Source: Mesorhizobium sp. DCY119 (GTDB taxonomy: Bacteria; Pseudomonadota; Alphaproteobacteria; Rhizobiales; Rhizobiaceae). From it: a DNA stretch of 64,000 nucleotides. This document shows, piece after piece, positions 8,600 to 16,332 of the stretch (positions within the stretch are counted from its first letter, which is position 1; the number at the start of each line of letters is the position of its first letter). The translations under genes and the position numbers were made by a program. The notes beneath the pieces were generated by a model. That model made no database searches. It worked only from the letters and a program-made list of their open reading frames with translations, and had not been told where the DNA came from. The stretch covers positions 1,922,501-1,986,500 of the forward strand of contig NZ_CP031834.1 in the NCBI RefSeq assembly GCF_003590645.1, read 5' to 3'.

Positions 8600-9400
8600 A
8601 TGACCGACCACGCCGACACCGACGACCTGCGAATCCTGCCGACCCGCGACGGACAGGTCGGCTACAGGGTCGGCGGTGAGGGGCCACTGTTGCTGCTGAT
8701 GGCGTCCACTGGCCGCTGCTGCGCGGAACTGTGGCCATTGGCTAAAGCCCTGCAAGGTCATGGTTTCCGCGTCGCGCGCGTCGAACCGCGCGGCATCCTG
8801 CCGTCGAGGGGACCCATGCAGAACGTGAGTTTCCACGACTTCGCCGCGGATTTCGCGACCGTGCTTTCCGCCGAACTCGGAGAGGGCGAACGCGCTATCG
8901 TCGCCGGCCATGCCTATGGCACCTGGGTTGCCCGCACTGTTGCTGCAGACCATCCGGATCTTGTTGCCGGCGTCGTCCTGCTTGCGTCGGGCGCAAAGCA
9001 ATGGCCGCAGCATCTGAGCGCAGCCATCACCGCCATCAACGCGCCGGAGACCTCGGACGCCGAGCGCCTTGCCGCCTTGCGCCTGGGCTTCTTCGCCGAA
9101 GGCAACGATGCCGGCGAGTGGCTCACCGGCTGGCATCCTGAAGTGGTGGCGAGCCAGCGCGCCGCCCGCGTGCTTACGCCGCAATCGGACTGGTGGGGAA
9201 CCGGCGCTGCGCCCATCCTCGACCTGATGGGCGGCGCTGACCCGTTCCGGCCGGCCGGCAGCGAGGACGAGCTTGTTCGCGAGTTCGGAGACCGGGTAAC
9301 GGCTGAAGCCATTCCCAATGCCAGCCATGCGATGCCGGCCGAAAAGCCGCGCGAAGCCGCCGCGGCGATCGCGCGCTGGTGGGGCGGTCTCCAGTCTTAG
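8600..9400 (+). CDS. Alpha/beta-hydrolase-fold protein lacking the nucleophile Ser
   Basis: The 266-residue protein has alpha/beta-hydrolase features: the LLLLMASTGR oxyanion-hole region, a His in NASHAMPAEKP and an acidic region around LMGGADPF. The nucleophile elbow reads GHAYG (codon GCC) in place of GHSYG, so the catalytic Ser is an Ala. It is divergent from the dehydrogenase operon and shares its 97-bp control region, which suggests co-regulation. AGAGGAA precedes the ATG. It may be non-hydrolytic, use another mechanism, act as a binding protein, or be inactive. Confidence 0.88.
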   Translation: MTDHADTDDLRILPTRDGQVGYRVGGEGPLLLLMASTGRCCAELWPLAKALQGHGFRVARVEPRGILPSRGPMQNVSFHDFAADFATVLSAELGEGERAIVAGHAYGTWVARTVAADHPDLVAGVVLLASGAKQWPQHLSAAITAINAPETSDAERLAALRLGFFAEGNDAGEWLTGWHPEVVASQRAARVLTPQSDWWGTGAAPILDLMGGADPFRPAGSEDELVREFGDRVTAEAIPNASHAMPAEKPREAAAAIARWWGGLQS

Positions 9401-9423
9401 GGCTGACATCGCCGCCGCGCCGT

Positions 9424-10128
9424 TCAGCTGACTTCCAGCCATGTCCGGCGCACCGCGTCGTCGGCCTGGAAGTCGGCAACGCTGCCGGAAAACACGATCT
9501 CGCCACGTCCCATCACAAAGACACGGTCGGTCAGGCGCATGACCATTGCCAGCTTCTGCTCGAGCAGCAGCAGGGCCAGTCCGCGCCGCTTCATTTCGAG
9601 AATGACTTCTGCCAGCGCTTCCACCACCTTCGGCGCAAGACCTTCCGTCGGCTCGTCGATGAGCATCACGTCGGGATTGGTCAGCAAGGTGCGGAACAAG
9701 GTGAGCATCTGCTGCTCGCCGCCGGAAAGGAAGCCAGCCTTGATATGACGCCGCTCGCGCAGGCGCGGAAAGACGTCGAGCAGTTCGTCGACGGTCCAGG
9801 CGGCGCGGCCAGCCTTTGCCGGCTGAATGCCGATCTTGAAATTTTCCTCGACGGAGAGGTTCTTGAACACCTGCCGGTCTTCCGGGACGTAGCCGATACC
9901 GGCACGCGAAATCTCATGCGCCGGCAAGCCTGCGAGTTCCTTTCCCTTCAGCGTTACCTGGCCTCTCATCGGCGGCAGCAGGCCCATCACCGCCTTGCAT
10001 GTCGAAGAGCGTCCCGAGCCGTTCCGACCCAGGATCGTGGCGATCGAGCCGCCGGGGACGGAAAGCGTCACCCCGTTCAGAACCTTGATATTGCCGTAGG
10101 CGGCATGCAGATCCGTAACATTCAGCAT
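9424..10128 (-). CDS. livF: Branched-chain amino acid-type ABC transporter ATPase LivF
   Basis: The 234-residue ATPase has the LivF architecture, with signature LSGGEQQ and Walker B VMLIDEPTE. Its Walker A reads GRNGSGRSS: the invariant P-loop Lys is Arg (codon CGC), which is very unusual and would be expected to weaken ATP hydrolysis. LivG has a normal P-loop, so the heterodimer could keep one full site. The ATG shares one base with the livG stop. It is the last gene of the transporter operon and converges with the plus-strand hydrolase homologue, 23 bp away. Confidence 0.93.
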   Translation of the reverse strand: MLNVTDLHAAYGNIKVLNGVTLSVPGGSIATILGRNGSGRSSTCKAVMGLLPPMRGQVTLKGKELAGLPAHEISRAGIGYVPEDRQVFKNLSVEENFKIGIQPAKAGRAAWTVDELLDVFPRLRERRHIKAGFLSGGEQQMLTLFRTLLTNPDVMLIDEPTEGLAPKVVEALAEVILEMKRRGLALLLLEQKLAMVMRLTDRVFVMGRGEIVFSGSVADFQADDAVRRTWLEVS

Positions 10129-10880
10129 CAGTGCTCTCCGTCACCGAGATAGGCTTCACGCACGCGAGCGTCGGAGCGGATTTCAGCAGGCGTGCCCGTG
10201 ACCAGGATGCGGCCATTGACCAGAACAGAAACACGGTCGGCCAGGTTGAAGACGACATCCATGTCATGCTCGACCATCACCAATGTGCGGCCTTCGGTAA
10301 TCTTGCGGATGAAGGTGATGATGTGAGCGGTTTCCTCGCGCGACATGCCGGCGGTCGGCTCATCGAGCAGGATCACCTCGGCACCGGTACCGACGGTCAT
10401 GCAAATCTCCACGGCCCGCTGCTCGGAATATGCCAGGTCGCCGGCGTTGGTTTCAGACTGCGGCGACAGATTGGCGCCCGCGATCAGCGCGTCCGTCTCG
10501 CGATCGATCTCGTCCCACACCGCTCCGCGGCGCAGGAAGCTCCAGCGCTTGCCGAAGCGGCCCATCACGGCCAGCCGGATGTTCTCGCGTACGGTCAGCT
10601 TGTCGAACACATGGGTGATCTGGAACGAGCGGCCGAGGCCCGCACGGTTGAGCTTGTGCGGAACCAGCCCGGCAACAGAGGCGCCATTTAGCTGGATGCT
10701 GCCGGAGGTTGGCGCGAAAGCTCCCGAGATCAGGTTGAACAGGGTTGATTTGCCCGCGCCGTTCGGCCCGATCAGCGCATGCCGTTCGCCCTTGGCGATG
10801 TCGAGGTCGATCGCCTCGAGCACGCGGACCATGGCGAAGCTTTTCTGGACGGACGAAAGGCTGAGTGTGGTCGCGCTCAT
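10128..10880 (-). CDS. livG: Branched-chain amino acid-type ABC transporter ATPase LivG
   Basis: The 250-residue cytoplasmic ATPase has Walker A GPNGAGKST, the signature region YSEQRAVEI, Walker B VILLDEPTAGM and the LivG-type MVEHDMDVV switch region. The ATG overlaps the livM stop by four bases (ATGA). It pairs with LivF to energise the LivH/LivM channel. In this family the cargo is often an aromatic or dicarboxylic acid rather than an amino acid. Here the neighbouring CoA-transferase pathway makes an organic acid the likeliest substrate. Confidence 0.94.
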   Translation of the reverse strand: MSATTLSLSSVQKSFAMVRVLEAIDLDIAKGERHALIGPNGAGKSTLFNLISGAFAPTSGSIQLNGASVAGLVPHKLNRAGLGRSFQITHVFDKLTVRENIRLAVMGRFGKRWSFLRRGAVWDEIDRETDALIAGANLSPQSETNAGDLAYSEQRAVEICMTVGTGAEVILLDEPTAGMSREETAHIITFIRKITEGRTLVMVEHDMDVVFNLADRVSVLVNGRILVTGTPAEIRSDARVREAYLGDGEH

Positions 10881-12136
10881 TTTCCTGCCTCCGCTTTTGT
10901 GGTGACGAGATCGAGCAGCCGGGGGCGTCTAAGATGCGGTTGGGCAACGACGATCGCGATGCCTGCGGCAAGAGACAGGAGGCCTATGAGCCAGGGCAGC
11001 GGCGAAAGCGGATTGAAATCGTAGCCAAGCAGCCTGACCGGCGGCCATACGCCCTTCGCAGACGCGATGCCGGCGCGATACTGCTCCGAGCAGATCGTTC
11101 CCGTGATCTCGATCAGGAATATCAGGCCGAGGAAGGTGAGGGCGAAAGCAACGATTCCTATCAGGTCGCCTGTGCCGAAAGCTGCCTTCTCGCCGGCCTT
11201 CACGGCACGCGCGCGCTGTGCGATTGCGCCGCCGATGCCCTGCGGCGCGTACATCACCGTCACCACGAAGGCGATGCCGAGATAGAGCATCCAGAAATGG
11301 GAAAGGTTCGCGCCGAAATAGGCGAAGCTGGTGGTGAGTGCAGCACCAATGACCGGGCCGAGGAATACTCCGGCACCGCCGATCACCGTGTTAAGCACCA
11401 CGAAGGCCGATCCGGAACCCTGGAACAGCACCATCGAGGCGGATTCGTCTGAGATCGCCAGAAGGCCGCCGGCAAGCCCGGAAACGGCTGCGGAAATGGC
11501 AAAGACGAGCGTTTTCACGCGATGGGTGTCGTAACCCAGAAAGCGGACGCGCAACTCGCGCTCGCGGATGCCGCGCACCACCAGACCGAAAGGACTGCGC
11601 TGCAGGCCGAACAGGAAGGCCATGACCAGAAGCATCCAGACAAGCGTTAGCCAGTAGACGGAGGTCGTGGACTGGAAGCTGAACGGTCCCCAGTCGGTGC
11701 GGATCGAACGAATGCCAGCTTCGCCGCCAAACAGTCCTTCCCACTTCAGCGCGATGGCTGAGACCAGTTCAGCGAGCGCCACTGTGATCATCGCGAAATA
11801 GACGCCTGAGCGGATCGTGGCGAACCAGCCCGCGACAAGTCCGAAGGCGAAGCCGGCGCCTGCGCCCACCAGCGGCAACAGCGGCGTCGGGAACCAGCCA
11901 CCACGATCGATGGCATTCATCATGTAGATCGTCGCAAAAGTGCCGATGCCGTAATAGGCGGCATGGCCGAAGGACGGCAGGCCGGCCTGGCCCCAGAGCA
12001 GGTTGAAGCCGAGCGCGAAAATCGCAGCGATCATGATCTTGATCACCAGGTTCATGGTGCCGAGATCGCCGAAGATAGGCAGCGCCAGCAGGGCCGCAGC
12101 GGCAATGGCGGCGCCGATGTAAGGAACGGTTTTCAT
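10877..12136 (-). CDS. livM: Branched-chain amino acid-type ABC transporter permease LivM, with C-terminal extension
   Basis: This multi-pass inner-membrane permease (419 residues) has the LivM core LLWGQAGLPSFGHAAYYGIGTFA and GGAGVFLGPVIGA. The usual core ends near residue 310. About 100 further residues follow, with two predicted helices (around GIVAFALTFLGLIFLIEI and LPWLIGLLSLAAGIAIVVA), so the protein is longer than typical LivM. It starts three bases after the livH stop and overlaps livG by four bases. The role of the extension is unknown. Confidence 0.92.
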   Translation of the reverse strand: MKTVPYIGAAIAAAALLALPIFGDLGTMNLVIKIMIAAIFALGFNLLWGQAGLPSFGHAAYYGIGTFATIYMMNAIDRGGWFPTPLLPLVGAGAGFAFGLVAGWFATIRSGVYFAMITVALAELVSAIALKWEGLFGGEAGIRSIRTDWGPFSFQSTTSVYWLTLVWMLLVMAFLFGLQRSPFGLVVRGIRERELRVRFLGYDTHRVKTLVFAISAAVSGLAGGLLAISDESASMVLFQGSGSAFVVLNTVIGGAGVFLGPVIGAALTTSFAYFGANLSHFWMLYLGIAFVVTVMYAPQGIGGAIAQRARAVKAGEKAAFGTGDLIGIVAFALTFLGLIFLIEITGTICSEQYRAGIASAKGVWPPVRLLGYDFNPLSPLPWLIGLLSLAAGIAIVVAQPHLRRPRLLDLVTTKAEAGK

Positions 12137-12139
12137 CGA

Positions 12140-13081
12140 TCAGGCCCTTTCGTCGCCGGCGATACCCTGGGGACGGAACATCAGCACAAGAAGCATGAGC
12201 AGGAACGGCAGCACGCCTGCGGCGCTGGACAGCGGCACATCAAGTGTCGACTGCGCGACTTCGTCGGAGACGAGGCCGACAGCGGAGAGAATTTGCCCGA
12301 AAGTGACGTCGACATAGACGATGGCGCTGACCAGGACGCCGATGAGCAGGGAAGCGATCAGTGCGCCGCCGAGCGAGCCCAGCCCACCGACGACGACGAC
12401 GACAAAGACGATCACGCCCAGTTCTGTCGCCATGTTTGGATTTGTCGTGTAGTAGGCGCCGCCCATGGCGCCGGCGAGGCCCGCCAGTCCGGCGCCGACA
12501 GCGAACATGGCCGAGAAGATGACGGATACGTTGTACCCCAGCGCCTGCACCATCGTCGGATTGAGCACGGCTGCACGCACCACCAGGCCGATCCGGGTGA
12601 AACGGAGCAGGCAGAAGATGGCGGCGAACATGACGATGGCCGTCAGGCCGATCAGGACGCGGAAGAACGGGTAGGACACCTCGCCGATGTGGAAGGCGGT
12701 GAAACGCAGTGACTCGGGCACGGAATAGGCCACCGCATAGGGCCCATAGAACAGCTTGACGACTTCCTCGAACGCAAAGAACAGGCCGAAGGTGAGCAGC
12801 AGTTCCTGGACGTGGCCGAAGCGCCTGACATGACGAAGCAGATAACGTTCACAGACGAAGCCGATCAGCGCCACGCCGAGCGTGCCGAAGACCACGCCAC
12901 CCCAGAAGCCGAACATATGGATGGCCGTGAACGCCAGATAGGCGCCGAGCATGTAGAAGGAGGCATGGGCGAAGTTCAGAATACCCATCATGCCGAAGAT
13001 GAGCGTCAGGCCCGAGCTGATCATGAAGAGCAGGAGCCCGTAGATCAGCCCGTTCAGCAGGGCCACGAGGAGCGTTTCCAT
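12140..13081 (-). CDS. livH: Branched-chain amino acid-type ABC transporter permease LivH
   Basis: The 313-residue membrane permease contains GLIYGLLLFMISSGLTLIFGMMGILNFAHASFY (the LivH N-terminal signature, shown in part) and VVGGLGSLGGALIASLLIG, with about eight helices. The start at 13081 (METLLVALLNG) matches the family; a 14-codon upstream extension is probably untranslated. It forms the membrane channel with LivM. It lies about 100 bp after the binding-protein gene, across a hairpin that could lower its expression relative to that gene. Confidence 0.93.
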   Translation of the reverse strand: METLLVALLNGLIYGLLLFMISSGLTLIFGMMGILNFAHASFYMLGAYLAFTAIHMFGFWGGVVFGTLGVALIGFVCERYLLRHVRRFGHVQELLLTFGLFFAFEEVVKLFYGPYAVAYSVPESLRFTAFHIGEVSYPFFRVLIGLTAIVMFAAIFCLLRFTRIGLVVRAAVLNPTMVQALGYNVSVIFSAMFAVGAGLAGLAGAMGGAYYTTNPNMATELGVIVFVVVVVGGLGSLGGALIASLLIGVLVSAIVYVDVTFGQILSAVGLVSDEVAQSTLDVPLSSAAGVLPFLLMLLVLMFRPQGIAGDERA

Positions 13082-13141
13082 GGATGTCGTCCGGGTGAAA
13101 TAAGAGGGGCTTAGGCCCCGCATGGGTGCCTATAGCGCAAA

Positions 13142-13169
13142 GCGGACGGGAGCGAGAGCTCCCATCCGC
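13142..13169 (-). terminator. Intercistronic hairpin between binding-protein gene and livH
   Basis: Arms GCGGACGGGAGC and GCTCCCATCCGC form a 12-bp stem (one G-U pair) with a 4-base loop. The tail has only a short U run, so partial termination or 3'-end stabilisation of the binding-protein mRNA is more likely than full termination. Confidence 0.6.
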
Positions 13170-13184
13170 AGGTTCTACGATGGA

Positions 13185-14423
13185 TCAGAGCCGCTTCATC
13201 TTGCACTCGGCGCTGACCGGAACCGAGGTTTCCTCGGCACTGAGCACCTTGACCGGCTTGAAGCCCATATCCGTCCCGTCGATCTTGTCCTTGGCATCCT
13301 TGGACACCATGGAAATGACCAGCGGCAGCTGGACCTGATGGTCGTCCGCGCGCATCGAGAGCGTGCCGAGCGGCCAGTCGACCTTTACGGTTTCAAGCGA
13401 CTTGACCAGATCGTTGACAGCGACCTTGTCCGCCTTCGGAAGTGCTGCGACGGCTGCGCCCAGCATGTTCAGCGTCAGGACGCTGTTGTTCATGAAGGCG
13501 ACCGGATCGCGGCCGGCTGCGGCATTGAAGGCCGCACGGTATTTTTCGCCAGCCTCACCGCCCGCTTCGGCGTTGAAGATCTGGGCGTCGTAATTGTGAA
13601 GGGCTGCTTCGCCCGCCGCTGCAAGATTGCCCGGCTCGTCGAGGAACATGCCGGCGAAACGCGCCTTCAGGCCCGACGACGATGCAGCCTGGAGAATAAG
13701 CTGAAGATCACTGCCGCTGCTGGCGGTGAAGATGGTGTTGGGAGCCTCGGAGCGGGCCTTCTCGATGAAGGGCGAGAAGTCCTTGATCTTGAAGACGTCG
13801 TGTCGCGTCGTGCCGGCCACCTTGTAACCGTAGGTCTCGGCATTGTGGGTGGTGGCGGCTTCCATCTCGCGGCCCATCGTGTAGTCGGGCTGGAGCGAGT
13901 AGACCTTTTCACCCAGTGAGCCGTCCTCTTTCATGACTTTCGCCAGCGCATTCTGGCGGATGAAGGGCGTGGTGGTGAAATGGAAGGAGTAGAAGCTGCA
14001 ATCGGCCCCGATGAAGTTGGAGCCTTCGGCGCCAACGATCAGAAGCATTGCCGGGTCGTCGGCGTTGCGCTGGTTCCAGCGCTGGATGTCGGCAAGGTTC
14101 TGCGCCGCAAGGGGCGAGGTGCCGGCGCCGACGAAAACGCGTGCGCCATCTGCAATAGCCTGCTTGAACCGGTCCGCCGCACCTTGCGTGGTGCCGGAAT
14201 CGTCGTAAACGGTGATGTCGATCTTGTTTCCGGTTGCGCCGGCAGCTTCGTTGAAGGGCTGCTGCACGAAATTGATCGTGGGATCGTACATGGCGCCGAT
14301 AAAGGCCAGCGGCCCGGTCTTCGGCGTCAGAAAGGCTATTTTCACAGGCTCAGCAGCAGCCGTGCCGATGCCTAGAGCAAGGGCAGATGCCGCCGCGGAG
14401 ATCGCGAGGCGCAAGGATTTCAT
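13185..14423 (-). CDS. ABC transporter substrate-binding protein (LivJ/K type)
   Basis: The 412-residue periplasmic protein has a signal peptide (MKSLRLAISAAASALALGIGTAAAEP, cleavage after about residue 24; shown in two parts by its ends MKSLRL and AAAEP) and a type I periplasmic-binding fold (VKIAFLTPKTGPLAFIG). It captures the substrate for LivHMGF. The start at 14423 follows GGAGGAA at nine bases. It is the first gene of the transporter operon. Its promoter region carries the GCTAGTTTT motif shared with the catabolic operon, so uptake and breakdown are probably controlled together. The ligand is unknown. Confidence 0.92.
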   Translation of the reverse strand: MKSLRLAISAAASALALGIGTAAAEPVKIAFLTPKTGPLAFIGAMYDPTINFVQQPFNEAAGATGNKIDITVYDDSGTTQGAADRFKQAIADGARVFVGAGTSPLAAQNLADIQRWNQRNADDPAMLLIVGAEGSNFIGADCSFYSFHFTTTPFIRQNALAKVMKEDGSLGEKVYSLQPDYTMGREMEAATTHNAETYGYKVAGTTRHDVFKIKDFSPFIEKARSEAPNTIFTASSGSDLQLILQAASSSGLKARFAGMFLDEPGNLAAAGEAALHNYDAQIFNAEAGGEAGEKYRAAFNAAAGRDPVAFMNNSVLTLNMLGAAVAALPKADKVAVNDLVKSLETVKVDWPLGTLSMRADDHQVQLPLVISMVSKDAKDKIDGTDMGFKPVKVLSAEETSVPVSAECKMKRL

Positions 14424-14533
14424 TGGGGATTCCTCCACTGGATCAAACAAGCCAGGCCGGCTGCGCCGCTGTTTCAGCCGGCAACTACCATCAGCGTGTC
14501 CTCAACTTTGCCGACCGGTCTAAGCTCGGCGGC

Positions 14534-14596
14534 AAGCTATGCAGAGGAGGGCTATATGTCAATAGACTATCTTTTAGGTGTAACCAGGCTAGTTTT
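14534..14596 (-). promoter_or_regulatory. Promoter region of the Liv-type transporter operon
   Basis: A TTGACA -35 (14562-14557) and TAGCTT -10 (14539-14534) are 17 bp apart on the minus strand. The 9-mer GCTAGTTTT (14588-14596) and a GGCTATATGTC stretch (14550-14560, similar to bases next to the GntR palindrome) lie at and above the -35. The rest of 14424-14632 shows no gene. Confidence 0.5.
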
Positions 14597-14632
14597 GTCA
14601 AAACGACCGGATTTGACCTGGTAGCCGGATCG

Positions 14633-16027
14633 CTATTTGGGGTTGCCCAGCACGGTCAGATAACCCTTCTCGATAGGCTGCGTGAAAAGAACCTGCGGGT
14701 TGCTGTCCAGCCTGGTGCCGGTTTCCACAATGACATAGCCGGTTGGATGTCTGCCAAGCCAGTCATCCGCACTGCCTTGAGCTAAAATCTCGAAAGGCTT
14801 TTCCATTCGCGCCAGGAACGTCAGTTCTCCCTGATAGCGGCCAGCGAATGCCCACTCTGCGCTCCGGTGTTCGGCGACGTAGGCGGCCAGCGGCTTCAGG
14901 TCGTATCGGTCAAACACTGTGAACGCAGCGATTGCCTGTCCGACGCCGACCAAGGCGAGCATGATGACGGCGCCGGTGCGAATGGTCGCGAGCCGGACTG
15001 TCGACATGAAGTAGCCGAACAGGAGGATGAGTGGCGGCAGGATCGGCACCAGATAATGCGGCTGCTTGCCCGATATGAGGCTGAAGACGACCAGCACGGC
15101 GAGGCACCAGAGGGCCAGAAAACGCAGGATGCGACGGTCCTGCGGTTCGGGTGTGTGTTGCCAGGGCTTGGATCGCCAGAGATCAACCGACAGGATCCAC
15201 GGCAGGAGGGCGACCGGCAGCAGCAGGAGATAGAAATAGATGGGACGCGCGTGAGCGCCTTCCATCGAGCCCGAGACGCGGCCGGCAGCCTGCCGCCAGA
15301 CGAGATTGTAGGCGAAATCCACGCCGGTCTGGTAGAAGGCCGGCCCGAGCCAGGCGATGACCGGGAAGAAGGCGACGAGGAGTGCTAGTGCGATGCCGGA
15401 AAAGAATTTTCGCGTCGGCAGGTCAGAGGAGGAGTTTCGCCAGAGCGGATACATCAGGATCGGGCTGGCGACGTGAATGAGCACCACCGGCCCCTTGCTC
15501 AGCACGCCGAGGCCGATTAACAGCCCGGCGAGAATTGCGTAGCGCAGGCCGCGACCTTTTGCGAAGGCCAGAAGGGCGAGCATGAAAGCGAGGACGAAAA
15601 GAGTCAGCAGCAGGTCGAACAGGATCAGGCTGGAATAGATCACGAAAATCGTGCTGCCCAGCATCAGCCATGGCGTTCGTTCCGCTATGCCCTGGGTATT
15701 CCGGAACAGCGCTTTTGCCAGTCGCTGCGTCAGGTAGATGACCAGCGAGGAAATGACGAAGATGACGCCGACTGCCGAGAGCCGGCTGACGCCGAAGAGG
15801 CTCCAGGCGAGGTCGATCAGCCAGAACAGCAGCGGTGGCTTCTGGAAATAGGGCTCGAAATTCATCGTTGGAACGAAGAAGCTCTGCCGCAGGAACATTT
15901 CCCACGAGACCGTCAGGTACCGCGTCTCATCGACCGGCAGCAGCGGGCGCGCGGCAATGGAGACTGCGAAGAAGACGGCAAGCAGCAGATAGGGCAGCGC
16001 GCGATCGAGCGGCTTCGAGATCGTCAT
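14633..16027 (-). CDS. ArnT-like membrane glycosyltransferase
   Basis: The 464-residue polytopic protein has the ArnT/PMT (GT39/GT83-type) periplasmic loop: PVDETRYLTVSWEM, then VPTMNFEPYFQKPPLLFWL, close to the DETRYAEISREM and FEKP segments of ArnT. Such enzymes transfer a sugar from a polyprenyl-phosphate donor to lipid A or LPS on the periplasmic face. The start at 16027 (MTISKPLDRALPYLLL) is preferred over a 77-codon extension that overlaps the upstream gene. With the GT2 and small membrane protein beside it, the set resembles rhizobial RgtE/RgtF/Rgt. The sugar is unproven. Confidence 0.88.
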   Translation of the reverse strand: MTISKPLDRALPYLLLAVFFAVSIAARPLLPVDETRYLTVSWEMFLRQSFFVPTMNFEPYFQKPPLLFWLIDLAWSLFGVSRLSAVGVIFVISSLVIYLTQRLAKALFRNTQGIAERTPWLMLGSTIFVIYSSLILFDLLLTLFVLAFMLALLAFAKGRGLRYAILAGLLIGLGVLSKGPVVLIHVASPILMYPLWRNSSSDLPTRKFFSGIALALLVAFFPVIAWLGPAFYQTGVDFAYNLVWRQAAGRVSGSMEGAHARPIYFYLLLLPVALLPWILSVDLWRSKPWQHTPEPQDRRILRFLALWCLAVLVVFSLISGKQPHYLVPILPPLILLFGYFMSTVRLATIRTGAVIMLALVGVGQAIAAFTVFDRYDLKPLAAYVAEHRSAEWAFAGRYQGELTFLARMEKPFEILAQGSADDWLGRHPTGYVIVETGTRLDSNPQVLFTQPIEKGYLTVLGNPK

Positions 16028-16041
16028 GAAGCTGAACTGCT

Positions 16042-16332
16042 CTAGCCGGCCGAAGGTTCGGCAGTTTCGATCTGTGCCGGGCGCCGGCTCAACATGATGT
16101 TGCGGGCGTAGATCAGCAGGCCGGTGCCCTGTCCGATGATGAAGACGATGTCGTGCTGATGCACCGCATAGGTGAGAAGCGTTATCCCGCCCAGGATGCT
16201 GAAATACCAGAACGCCTGCGGCAGGACGCTGCGGCGTTTGAATTCGGATGCGATCCACTGGACCAGAAAGCGCATGAAGAACAGCGCTTGGCCCACAAGT
16301 CCGATGCCTAGCCAGATCGTTGATGTTGTCAT
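16042..16332 (-). CDS. Lipid-A-disaccharide-synthase N-terminal-like (LAB_N) membrane protein
   Basis: The 96-residue protein has about three helices, beginning WLGIGLVGQALFFMRFLVQWIASE and including SVLPQAFWYFSILGGITLLTYA, typical of the LAB_N domain. In several bacteria this small protein is encoded beside an ArnC-type GT2 and an ArnT-like transferase. In rhizobia a comparable protein (RgtF) has been linked to presentation of the polyprenyl-linked sugar. Its ATG overlaps the GT2 stop by four bases (ATGA). It lies 14 bp before the ArnT-like gene. Confidence 0.85.
   Translation of the reverse strand: MTTSTIWLGIGLVGQALFFMRFLVQWIASEFKRRSVLPQAFWYFSILGGITLLTYAVHQHDIVFIIGQGTGLLIYARNIMLSRRPAQIETAEPSAG

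Noticed and set aside
8600-9400. Pseudogene call for the hydrolase-fold protein because of the missing Ser
   Set aside because: The frame is intact and full length with a good ribosome site and shared promoter; only the one catalytic residue differs.
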